A stretch of 16,816 bases of DNA from Russula earlei (lineage: Eukaryota; Basidiomycota; Agaricomycetes; Russulales; Russulaceae). The stretch is from the NCBI GenBank assembly GCA_025769875.1, contig JAGFNK010000993.1, positions 1-16,816 on the forward strand, given 5' to 3'. The translations under genes and the position numbers were made by a program. The notes beneath the pieces are model-generated. The model did not search any database and was not told the origin of the DNA. It was given only the letters and a program-made list of their open reading frames with translations. Positions 1 through 7,310 of this stretch are shown here, piece after piece. Position 1 is the first letter of the stretch, and every line of letters begins with the position of its first letter.

Positions 1-150
1 TCCTCAGCAATTTCGACTTCACCATCACCCATCACCCAGGAACTATGAACAAAGCAGATGGGTCTGTGCAGGCGGCCAGACTTTAAAGAGGGGATACAAA
101 ATGAAAACGATGGAAGGTGCTCCTAGATGACAAATATTTAAAATTAGAGC
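1..150 (+). pseudogene. Family-A Gypsy pol: C-terminal end of RNase H (decayed)
   Basis: This is the tail of the RNase H domain that removes the RNA strand during reverse transcription in Ty3/Gypsy elements. The first codons read LSNFDFTITHHPGTMNKAD, matching the conserved end of the domain (F-x-I-x-H-x-PG-x-x-N-x-ADALSRRPDF). One base shift after the ADG codons restores CRRPDFKEGIQNENDG in the next frame, so the region is coding sequence with an indel. The upstream reverse transcriptase lies outside the window. The following 200 bases are a poorly conserved linker with stops in all frames. Family assignment rests on these motifs and the adjacent integrase. Confidence 0.8.
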
Positions 151-1640
151 AACACGCACCTCTGCTACAGAACCGATTGGCGACCAAGAACTTCGACAAC
201 AACTGTGATCTAGCAAAGACTATGACCCAGAAGTATCTAACGCGTTAGCAATCATTATAAAGAATGGACCAAGATGATTATCCAAAGGCTTACAAGACTG
301 GAACCTCGAAGATAGACTAATATTATTCAAAGGAAAAGTCTATATCCTAAACAATGAAACCCTACGAAAGAAAATTCTGAAACTACATCATGACTCCCTC
401 GCCACCGGACATCCTGGCCAATGGAAAACTTACAAACTAATCAGCCGAAACTATTGGTGGCCAGGAATGCTAACCTATGTCAAAAGTTATGTAGACTGGT
501 TGCGCAATTTGCCAAAGTACAAAGAACCGCCCAAAGACAGAAACACCCCTCGAACCAATTACACCAGCTGGAGAAGTATGGAAGAAGCATTACCATGGAC
601 TTTATCACAGACCTACCAATTTCACAAGGCTTTGACAGCCTCCTAGTTGTGGTAGATCGATTCAGCAAAGCAATAATCATTACCCCTTGCCACAAAACAA
701 TCACAGCAGGACGAAACAGCGACACTAATCATGAACAATGTCTGGAGGAGAATAGGCCTCCCAACACAAATAATATCAGACAGAGGCCCTCAATTCGCAG
801 CAAAAGTCACTCAAGAACTATGGAAGAAATTAAATGTCAAGGTATCATTGAGCACAGGCATATCACCCACAGACAGATGGAGAAACAGAACGAGTTAACC
901 AAGAACTAGAACAATACCTAAGAATATTTTGCAACCACCAAGCGGACAATTGGGCAGAACTAATTCCCTTCATGGAGTTTGCACATAATGCCAGACAACA
1001 CAGTGCTACAAACAAACCCCCATTTCGAGTCTGGTATGGCTTCAACCCAACATTTGCTCCGCCCCTTGCCTTTACATCAAAGTTCCCTTCAATCCAAGAA
1101 AGACTAATCAAGACTAAACCAACTCAGAGAAGAAGTAGCTATCTCCCTGAACCGAGCAACTGAGAATCATGAAGCAATCAGGACCTCAATCCTCCACATT
1201 TCGTTTTAAAGAAGGGAGATCAAGTATGGCTGGAAGCCACGAAATCTATGAACCACTCACCCAAAAGCAAAACTAGCCCCTCGACGCTATGGACCATTCA
1301 AAGTCATCCACTGCCTATCCAGTAAACGTTCGCCTCGAACTACCAAAGTCTTGGAAGATACACCCGGTTTTTCACCACTCCCTGATTAAACCTTACAAAG
1401 AAACCATTGCCCATGGTCCTAACTTTTCAAACCCACCACCAATATTAGTCGAAGGTGAAGAACAATATGAAGTAGAGCAGATCCTAAACTCTTCGGCTCT
1501 CCCCAAACCTGCAAAGGAATCCAATACCTAGTTAAATGGAAAGGGTACACGGCCACAGAAAATACTTGGGAACCAGCATGTAACCTATCAAAAGCGCAAT
1601 CACTTGTTAAAGACTTCCATCAGAAATATCCAAAGGCGCT
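151..1640 (+). pseudogene. Family-A Gypsy integrase with chromodomain (multiply frameshifted)
   Basis: This is the integrase of a chromovirus, the enzyme that inserts the element's cDNA into nuclear DNA. In order: an HHCC zinc finger (LHHDSLATGHPG near 382-417, then GCAIC at about 501-515, one frame away); a DD35E core with the first Asp at 598-600 (MDFITDLP), the second at 779-781 (ISDRGPQF) and the Glu at 888-890 (DGETERVNQ); the HNARQHSATNK block near 980-1010; the GPF-type C-terminal module (from about 1280); and a chromodomain (YEVEQIL at about 1468, then QYLVKWKGY and ENTWEP at 1530-1575). At least four frame changes separate these blocks, so no intact protein is possible. The chromodomain normally directs insertion towards modified histone H3. 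Confidence 0.9.
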
Positions 1641-1902
1641 TAGAACAATTCCCACCAGGAGTAACCCCTACACCAACAACTCTCATCATGACCTCTGTCG
1701 ATGACTACCTTTATCCTTGTTACCAACGAACTTTTCAGAGAACCCCTGCGATCACATGCACTCAATCGACCACAGCTATCCCCAAAGCAATCCATAGAAC
1801 AAGAGAGAACTCCCCACAAATGAACAGACTTCAACTTTTCATATGCAAACTACTCCACCTTCCAAAGAAACAAATCCCTACCATTGCAGGAGCAACAAGT
1901 CT
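1641..1902 (+). other. Family-A 3' region between chromodomain and polypurine tract
   Basis: This stretch separates the end of the chromodomain from the polypurine tract. It is rich in C and A, with short threonine- and proline-rich readings in more than one frame. It shows no motif I recognise. It is most likely the decayed pol C-terminus and 3' untranslated region. I see no separate gene. Confidence 0.5.
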
Positions 1903-1918
1903 ATAAAGAGGGGATGAA
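1903..1918 (+). promoter_or_regulatory. Polypurine tract of family-A element
   Basis: The purine run AAAGAGGGGATGAA lies directly before the TGTTATGAACC start of the 3' LTR. This is where the plus-strand DNA primer of an LTR retrotransposon is expected. A similar G-run precedes the 3' LTR of element B. Confidence 0.75.
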
Positions 1919-2182
1919 TGTTATGAACCAAGGCCAAATCCTGGCCGTGGATTGTCCTATTTTACTCAAGAGAGACCTCTCTCACTTTGCATTGCCGACT
2001 CCCTTCCATTTTCTGGGCTATCCCTCCTGTGGTACAAGATATCGCTATTGCAAAGGCACTATAACACGACCAGGCACCCGTTTCCTAATGGGGTAATCAT
2101 CGCGTGGCAGCCACATGGCCACCCAGCCACCATGGACCCGAAACAGCGGCACAAACTCTTAGAAACTGTTGCATAAATCATC

Positions 2183-2318
2183 TGACGTCATCAAGACTCC
2201 AATGACATCATGGCTGACTGAGCAACTCCACAGTGACCTCATAGGCTCACTAAGCGCTCCACAGTGACATCATAATGATGTCATCGCTCCACAATGATCA
2301 GTAATGCGCTCAGTAAGC
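2183..2318 (+). promoter_or_regulatory. Cluster of CRE-like TGACNTCA sites in U3 of the A LTR
   Basis: Five matches or near matches to the ATF/CREB site lie upstream of the TATA box: TGACGTCA at 2183, TGACATCA at 2203, TGACCTCA at 2234, TGACATCA at 2264 and TGATGTCA at 2276. The last three are partly embedded in about 30-bp degenerate tandem units starting CTCCACA(G/A)TGA. The palindromic TGACGTCA recurs in the LTR at 13419-14248 (13685-13692) and in the inverted LTRs. This looks like the element's enhancer. Binding by a stress-type bZIP factor is inferred. Confidence 0.55.
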
Positions 2319-2419
2319 CTGAAACTTGACACAAGCAAGTTTATGCCTCTGTAGTCCTATTGGATGGTACCAAAGAGTCTAGAATAGTCCCAGTTCTTTG
2401 TAATCGACCCTGTACACTG

Positions 2420-2426
2420 TATATAA
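2420..2426 (+). promoter_or_regulatory. TATA box of the A LTR
   Basis: TATATAA lies about 500 bp into the LTR, within TGTACACTGTATATAAGCCC. The same box occurs at 13922-13928 (+), and in reverse at 4387-4393 and 5321-5327. Transcription would be expected to start some 30 bases downstream, near 2450. Confidence 0.7.
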
Positions 2427-2746
2427 GCCCCAATGAAGCATGGCAGTCATCAGACTGTCCATTTGTGATACTCTCATCCTCCTGGGTACTCCCCCGCGAC
2501 CGCTCAGTTTAAAGTCTACTCTCGTCTTCAAGGTACTCTTCAACGACTGCCTTGTTTAAAGCACCTCGCTACACTGGCCTCTAGCCTTCACCTTTGTCTC
2601 TTGCAACACCTACCACTCCCCATCTGGTACCTCCTTGTTGTTTGGCTTGTCCTCCTGTTCAACGCCGCCTTCGCTGCGTACCATCTGTTCCGACCCTTGC
2701 CCACCTGTTCCTGAGTCCTTAGTGATCAGCAGTACATGTCTTGACA

Positions 2747-2751
2747 GTCAG
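2747..2751 (+). repeat. Target-site copy GTCAG beside LTR A1 (partner CTGAC at 4894-4898)
   Basis: GTCAG directly follows the 3' end of the LTR at 1919-2746. The 5' end of the inverted LTR at 4065-4893 is flanked on the + strand by CTGAC, which is the same five bases in that LTR's own orientation. A 5-bp duplication is the rule for the other insertions in the window (GTGGC, CTCCC, GACTC, GTGAT). The pair therefore reads as the two ends of one insertion that have since been separated and flipped. Confidence 0.8.
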
Positions 2752-3707
2752 TGCCTGTCATTTGTGTATTCATTGCCTTCTCCTTCTGGTAGTCCAGACT
2801 GCATGCCCAAGTTTATTGCAATAGCAGCATTGTATTTTGGATGTAGCATTGTGTGTCTTTACCAGAATGACTGTATTTGTGAGGTGGAGAGGCCAGCCCA
2901 ACAACCATCTTCATTACTGATCCATACCTGGATCATGTGGGGAAAGGTCCATCGGAGCACTGGAGGCTAGAATTTGTCAACATGACAGCCAAGTAAGCAT
3001 TGGGTAACATTTAGATAGAGAGAGATAAGAATAGAGGTGAAATGGAGATTTGATATAAATAAATGGTTATATTGGAGAGTGATCCATGCATTGTTTGTTG
3101 TTTGCAATCACAGGAATGTCAGATGTGTGTCATAGGGATGTGCCTGAGAGGGCTACTAAATGAATATGAATTGTTCTGACATTTGATCCAATGCCACCAT
3201 ATGCATGTTTGTGTTCCTCCCACTTGAGCTAGCAAGTAAACAATTTGATGTCATTTTTGTTACTGCCAATGTGACCTTTCTGAATGTATATTTCAAGAGC
3301 ATGCCTAAGTAGAAACTCTTCCTCAGCATCCCAAATGCAAGTGGTGTCACCAGAGGGCTATCATAGGTTGGTAATGTGATGCATGATAATTATTCATGAT
3401 GTGGGGTAATGGCCAGTAAGTGAGATGACCAAGCAAGTGATCGAGATCAAGGAGGGAACATAAACATATGCAAGGGTGCTGTGAGTAAACTTTAGGTAAT
3501 TGCGAATTGCCAATCCAGGCTAAGGAAGCAGTTGTTGCCAGATCATTGAAGATCAAATCAGTACCCCTGACATGTGATAGATACGCACATGTCAATCCTT
3601 TGGCTCCAGGGACCAAGGGAGTAGGGTGTCATCTGATAACAGAGGCTTGTGAAGAGGGAAAAAATGATAAGCTTGTGTGTGAATCTTCAACTTTGGACTT
3701 TAGATAT
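2752..3707 (-). pseudogene. Ty1/Copia gag remnant, - strand part of a split element
   Basis: Reading the - strand from 3707 to 2752, this is a decayed Copia gag (nucleocapsid and capsid polyprotein). A zinc knuckle of the CX2CX4HX4C type lies at 2829-2788: C at 2829, C at 2820, H at 2805 (CCYCNKLGHAVW). The last Cys has become Tyr or Thr, depending on how a 1-base gap near 2794 is placed. Upstream, the frames near 3350-3160 (MLRKSFYLGM, then NMHMVALDQM) resemble the helical UBN2-type gag core, with several frameshifts. After the knuckle the frame runs KEKAMNTQMTGTD to the GTCAG edge. It continues in frame on the other side of the break (RNISAHIVG at 4899, + strand). The knuckle is clear; the N-terminal part is a weak assignment. 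Confidence 0.7.
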
Positions 3708-3724
3708 GGTCAGGGCCCATAACC
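3708..3724 (-). promoter_or_regulatory. Copia primer-binding site matching the initiator-tRNA anticodon arm
   Basis: Directly after the TG...CA end of the LTR, the - strand reads GGTTATGGGCCCTGACC. Its complement contains CAGGGCCCATAACC, the anticodon arm of initiator methionine tRNA with the CAT anticodon. Copia of Drosophila and related elements are known to be primed by a half tRNA cut in this loop, and their primer site begins GGTTATGGGCCC. This fixes the LTR at 3725-4049 as a 5' LTR in - orientation, with gag following it. Confidence 0.8.
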
Positions 3725-4049
3725 TGTCGAAGCAGATGGGCACAGGTTATGATAACAGTGATAAGATCCTTAAGATCTATCAAAAGATATTTCAGTATGG
3801 TGTAAGACAAGACTGTAATTCAGTAATACCTATCTAAAGATATCTACAATGCATGATTAGATGCAATAGATAAGATAGGAAACAGTAAGTACTCACTTCA
3901 GTATTGTGTAAGACAAGACTGAAGCGATCTAGCTAATTGAGTGCCTCTTAAATACATGAGAGTGTCTCTAAGCAAAGTAATCATAACTACCAACTTGTAT
4001 CATAAAGGATCAGTCGTTAGTAGCTACCAATTAACTTATCATTGTAACA
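3725..4049 (-). repeat. Copia 5' LTR (family C), - strand
   Basis: In its own sense this 325-bp LTR begins TGTTACAATGATAAG (from 4049) and ends CTGCTTCGACA (at 3725). A primer-binding site follows it. About 305 bp of it recur at 16512-16816 in the same + strand direction, with scattered base changes and small indels. A TATTTAAG box lies at 3954-3947. Internally, a unit containing GTGTAAGACAAGACTG occurs twice (near 3800 and 3905), and AAAGATAT also repeats. The outer flank at 4050-4064 is only 15 bases of other DNA before an A-type LTR begins. Confidence 0.8.
3947..3954 (-). promoter_or_regulatory. TATA box of the Copia LTR
   Basis: The - strand reads TATTTAAG here, about 95 bases into the LTR. 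The same box is conserved in the right-hand copy at 16732-16739. It is the only clear TATA element in this LTR. Confidence 0.5.
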
Positions 4050-4064
4050 TATGCAGGCTGCAGC

Positions 4065-4893
4065 TGTCAAGACATGTACTGCTGATCCATTGTGGACTCA
4101 GGAGCAGGTGGGCAAGGGTCGGAACAGATGGTACACGGCATAGGCGGCGTTGAACAGGAGGACGAGCCAAATGACTAGAATATACCAGATGGGGACTGGT
4201 ACGTGTAACTGGAGGCAGAGGCAAAGACTGGAGGCCAGTGCAGCGAGAGGGCTTTAGACAAGGCGGTCGTTGAAGAGTACCTTGGAAGCAAGGGAAGTCT
4301 TTGAACTGAGTGGTCGCAGGGGAGTACCCAGGAAGATGAGAGTATCACAAATGGACAGTCTGATGACTGCCATGCTTCATTGGGGCTTATATACAGTGTA
4401 CAGGGTCGATTACAAAGAACTGGGACTATTCTAGACTCTTTGGTACCATCCAATAGGACTACAGAGGCATAAACTTGCTTGTGTCAAGTTTCAGGCTTAC
4501 TGAGCGCATTACTGATCATTGTGGAGCGATGACATCATTATGATGTCACTGTGGAGCGCTTAGTGAGCCTATGAGGTCACTGTGGAGTTGCTCAGTCAGC
4601 CATGATGTCATTGGAGTCTTGATGACGTCAGATGATTTATGCAACAGTTTCTAAGAGTTTGTGCCACTGTTTCGGGTCCATGGTGGCTGGGTGGCCATGT
4701 GGCTGCCACGCAATGATTACCCCATTAGGAAATGGGTGCCTGGTCGTGTTATAGTGCCTTTGCAATAGCGATATCTTGTACCACAGGAGGGATAGCCCAG
4801 AAAATGGAAGGGAGTCGGCAATGCAAAGTGAGAGAGGTCTCTCTTGAGTAAATAGGACAATCCATGGCCAGGACTTGGCCTTGGTTTGTAACA
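4065..4893 (-). repeat. LTR of family A, inverted and mosaic (A2)
   Basis: In its own sense it runs from TGTTACAAACC (4893) to TCTTGACA (4065), 829 bp. By hand alignment to the LTR at 1919-2746, roughly the first 560 bases (4893 to about 4334, U3 through the TATA box) differ at only about 8 places, mostly CpG. The remaining 270 bases (R/U5) differ at some 40 or more places. Its 5' flank CTGAC pairs with the GTCAG after A1. Its 3' flank, GCTGC in its sense, matches nothing nearby, so it is not a normal solo LTR. The simplest reading is a recombinant of the partial element's own 5' LTR with a diverged relative. Confidence 0.88.
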
Positions 4894-4898
4894 CTGAC
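4894..4898 (-). repeat. Target-site copy CTGAC beside mosaic LTR A2
   Basis: These five bases follow the 5' end of the inverted A LTR and are the reverse complement of GTCAG at 2747-2751. Removing the A material and re-joining the Copia sequence at these bases leaves an open frame through the junction. Confidence 0.75.
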
Positions 4899-4998
4899 AG
4901 GAACATCAGCGCGCACATAGTTGGCACAACTGCTACTATCACTAAGGTGTCAGATGTCTGATGAATATGAGATTCTGGGTTTCCCTTTATGCGGTGGC
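4899..4998 (+). pseudogene. Ty1/Copia gag-protease linker fragment, + strand
   Basis: The + strand reads RNISAHIVGTTATITKVSD from 4899. After a 1-base shift it reads SDEYEILGFPLCGG, ending at a solo LTR insertion. It continues beyond that LTR into the Copia protease at 5823. This short linker joins the zinc knuckle to the protease in Copia polyproteins. Its upstream partner is the gag on the opposite strand at 2752-3707. Alone it would not be recognisable; the assignment rests on frame continuity on both sides. Confidence 0.65.
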
Positions 4999-5817
4999 TG
5001 TCAAGACACATACTGCTGATCACTAAGGACTCAGGAGCAGGTGGGCAAGGGTCGGAACAGATGGTATGCGGCATAGGTGGCGTTGAACAGGAGGACGAGC
5101 CAAATGACGAGGAGGTACCAGATGGGGACTGGTAGGTGTTGCAAGAGACAAAGGGCGAAGACTAGAGGCCAGTGTAACGAGGGGGCTTTAAACAAGGCGG
5201 TCATTGAAGAGTACCTTGGGGACGAGAGTAGACTTTAAACTGAGCGGTTGCAGGGGAGTACCCAGGAAGAGGAGAGTATCACAAATGGACAGTCTGATGA
5301 CTGCCATGCTTCATTGGGGCTTATATACAGTGTACAGGGTTGATTACAAAGAACTGGAACTATTCTAGACCCTTTGGTACCATCCAATAGGACTACAGAG
5401 GCATAAACTTGCTTGTGTCAAGTTTCAGGCTTACTGAGCACATTACTGATCATTGTGGAGCAATGACATCATTATGATGTCACTGTGGAGTGCTTAGTGA
5501 GCCTATGAGGTCACTGTGGAGTTGCTCAGTCAGCCATGATGTCATTGGAGCCTTGATGATGTCAGATGAGTTATGCAACAGTTTCTAAGAGTTTGTGCTG
5601 CTGTTTGGGTTCTTGGTGGCTGGGTGACCATGTGGCTGCCACGCAATGATTACCCAATTAGGAAACGGGTGCCTGGTCATGTTATAGTGCCTTTGCAATA
5701 GTGATATCTTGCACCGCAGGAGGGGTAGCCCAAGAAATGGAAGGGAGTTGGCAATGCAAAGTGAGAGAGGTCTCTCTTGAGTAATATATGGCCAGGACCT
5801 GGCCTTGGTTTGTAACA
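4999..5817 (-). repeat. Solo LTR of family A (A3) inserted in Copia protease
   Basis: This 819-bp LTR in - orientation runs from TGTTACAAACC at 5817 to TGTCTTGACA at 4999. Perfect 5-bp target duplications, GTGGC, flank it at 4994-4998 and 5818-5822, with no internal element sequence. It is therefore a solo LTR left by LTR-LTR recombination. Its insertion splits the Copia frame just before the protease motif. The reverse TATA box is at 5321-5327, and the CRE-like cluster is present but more decayed. Confidence 0.93.
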
Positions 5818-5822
5818 GTGGC

Positions 5823-6281
5823 TAGATCTTGATTGACTATGGAGCTCCTCATCATATTAGTCTATTCTGGACCCCTGACTTCATTTATTGTGCTCTGGCC
5901 TCCAGATGTGTTACTCTGGGAGGTTATACAGTCATCAGACAGATTGGGACTGGATCTGCATCCGTCCTGCCAGCCAGAAGGCCTTGGAGATATCCTTATT
6001 AACCCTCATTGACATTCTACATGTACCGAAGGCCAATGCATGCAACTACACAGTGCACGCACTACTTTGGAATGGGGGATGCATCACTTACACTCAAGAG
6101 GGGTGTTCAAATTTACACATCAAAGATCAGAACATCATGCACAGCTATCTGGAAAACAATCTATTGTTTATTGACTTCATAACTCCAGCTCTACATGTGC
6201 AAAGAAGTGTCCTTTCATTCCACATCTCACATCAGTGCATTGGACATATGTTTCCATCATGCATTAATCTATCACAGTGAT
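5823..6281 (+). pseudogene. Ty1/Copia protease and pre-integrase zinc finger (5' part)
   Basis: The frame starts with a stop (TAG at 5823, where Trp is usual). It then reads ILIDYGAPHHIS, in which the protease motif D-S/T-G-A is DYGA at 5835-5846, so the catalytic triad is damaged. VTLGGYTVIRQIGTGSASV follows. A frameshift near 5960-5985 leads to DILHVPKA and, at the end, HISHQCIGH with the two His residues of the pre-integrase HHCC finger (6200-6202 and 6215-6217). The two Cys positions lie beyond the D LTR, at 16223-16234. This is a decayed piece of a Copia polyprotein; family is clear from the order of motifs. Confidence 0.8.
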
Positions 6282-6611
6282 TGTCACGGTAACTAGCCAT
6301 GTCAGTTCTCAAGCCTGAAGACAAGTTTGATAGCAAAGGTGTGTTAGAAGAACAGGCTGGTTCCCATTGTAAAGAGTAAGGATACCTGCAGTGGTTAAAG
6401 TGTTTTATGCTAAACAGGTTATGGCCAATAGACCCTTCCTAGTATGACTCGGTCCATTGAGCAGCTAGGGTAAGTTTGTAATGAGATAGACTAGGGCTGG
6501 TTCCACTAGCTATATGCATTCAAGTCTGTCATAGACCTTGAACATGCAGAGAGAAGAGGAAGGTAGGTCTTTAAGGAGGAGAGCTCTTCTCAGTAGAGTG
6601 AAGAGAGACTC
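6282..6611 (-). repeat. Family-D LTR, left part (interrupted by element B)
   Basis: This stretch has no gene. It begins TGTCACGGTAAC directly after GTGAT (6277-6281). The other end, GTTGTAACA at 16169, is followed by the same GTGAT (16170-16174). Taking out element B and one GACTC joins it to 15620-16169, giving a unit of about 880 bp with TG...CA ends. The Copia pre-integrase frame resumes immediately after the right-hand GTGAT. The TATA box in the right part implies - orientation. No second copy is in the window, so the family is defined only by ends, duplication and context. Confidence 0.7.
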
Positions 6612-7220
6612 TGTTATGGCATCGTGGCCGTAAGAGCGTTAGCTCAAGGTTCAGTGGGGGCCAAGTCCCTGTGACTTGGTTCAAGGGGTTCAGTGGGGCC
6701 GGCTCAAGGAGACCGGATAAAAGGTTTAGCATCTCAAAGCTGAGTCAGATAATGACTCAGTCCACAGACAGAGTCAATCTTCTGGTTTCACAGAAGAGGA
6801 GGACGATGATAGAGCAAGAGAGGAGTAAGAGGAGCACAAGGGTTCCTCCTAGTGTGTTGCTGTCAAGCAAGGTAAGAGCCAGCACAACAAGTTGTGATTT
6901 GGGAGAGGATACAGGGCAAAGGGATGTGACAGGAAATGGGACAAAGCTAAGCTTGGGGCATTCCCCAGCTTCTACAGGCACTTAAATACTGTATGTAGTG
7001 AGGCTGTACAGTACTATATGCGGAACAATAGATAAAAGGTGAGCCAATAGCAAAAGCAACTCAACAATAGGTGAAACACAATAGATGAAACATAATAGGT
7101 GAAACAATAAGGGACCATCAGCATCGAGGGATGAAATGGTAACCAAGGGGACAAGGGTGACAAAAGAGAATAATAACGGAAGAGGTTAGGGACAAACCAA
7201 CGAGGGGGTAGATCACAACA
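6612..7220 (-). repeat. 3' LTR of element B
   Basis: In its own sense it starts TGTTGTGATC at 7220 and ends CCATAACA at 6612. It is preceded by a polypurine tract. It carries the same signals as the 5' LTR: three exact-length 14-bp repeats (7064-7105, ACAATAG(G/A)TGAAAC type) upstream of a TATTTAAG box at 6988-6981, then AAGCTTAGCTT at 6954-6944. The open frame on its + strand (6671-6985) is also present in the other LTR and has no recognisable domain; I treat it as chance. Confidence 0.95.
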
Positions 7221-7234
7221 TCATGCCCCCCTCA
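7221..7234 (-). promoter_or_regulatory. Polypurine tract of element B
   Basis: On the - strand, TGAGGGGGGCATGA abuts the start of the 3' LTR, the position of the plus-strand primer. It ends in ATGA, much like the tract of the family-A element, which ends in ATGAA. Confidence 0.7.
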
Positions 7235-7310
7235 TGCTTAGTTCTCTGAACTAATTGGTCTCAGGGCCCAACTCATGGAGCTCATTGCCTTCAACTTCTG
7301 GCCACGCGCT

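Larger units (their letters stand above)
1919..2746 (+). repeat. LTR of family A, 3' LTR of the partial element (A1)
   Basis: This 828-bp LTR begins TGTTATGAACC and ends GTCTTGACA, so it has the standard TG...CA ends. Three relatives are in the window: 4065-4893 (-), 4999-5817 (-) and 13419-14248 (+). It directly follows the polypurine tract, which makes it the 3' LTR of the element whose pol fills 1-1640. A TATATAA box at 2420-2426 marks the U3/R region. The five bases after it, GTCAG, are the target duplication. The matching copy is not in line with it but next to the inverted LTR ending at 4893 (CTGAC on the + strand). Confidence 0.93.

Noticed and set aside
85..98. AAAGAGGGGATAC resembling a polypurine tract near the left edge
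   Set aside because: It is the coding sequence of the conserved RRPDFKEG end of RNase H, and no LTR follows it.
2635..2999. Apparent host-gene exon reading ITDPYLDHVGKGPSEHWRL and ending at a GTAAGC splice-like site
   Set aside because: The opposite strand carries a Copia zinc knuckle whose frame continues across the GTCAG break, which explains the region better.
3708..3724. Possible tRNA gene (initiator anticodon arm)
   Set aside because: Only 17 bases match; no acceptor, D or T arms are present. It is a primer-binding site.
1919..4893. Large inverted repeat as a DNA transposon or foldback element
   Set aside because: The arms are LTRs with TG...CA ends, a polypurine tract and pol beside one arm; the space between them holds Copia gag and LTR.
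4065..4998. Two tandem solo A LTRs with independent insertions as the whole explanation
   Set aside because: The second (4999-5817) has perfect GTGGC duplications, but the first has none that match directly. Its flank instead pairs with that of the LTR at 1919-2746.
6300..6380. Short + strand frame (VSVLKPEDKFDSKG) that looked like the Copia HHCC Cys pair with Cys replaced
   Set aside because: GTGAT duplications at 6277 and 16170 show that this lies inside the D LTR insertion. A better Cys-pair match with correct spacing follows the right-hand duplication at 16223.
6671..6985. Open frame of about 104 codons, repeated at 15005-15379
   Set aside because: It lies within both LTRs of element B, antisense to the element, and has no recognisable domain; it is an LTR shadow.
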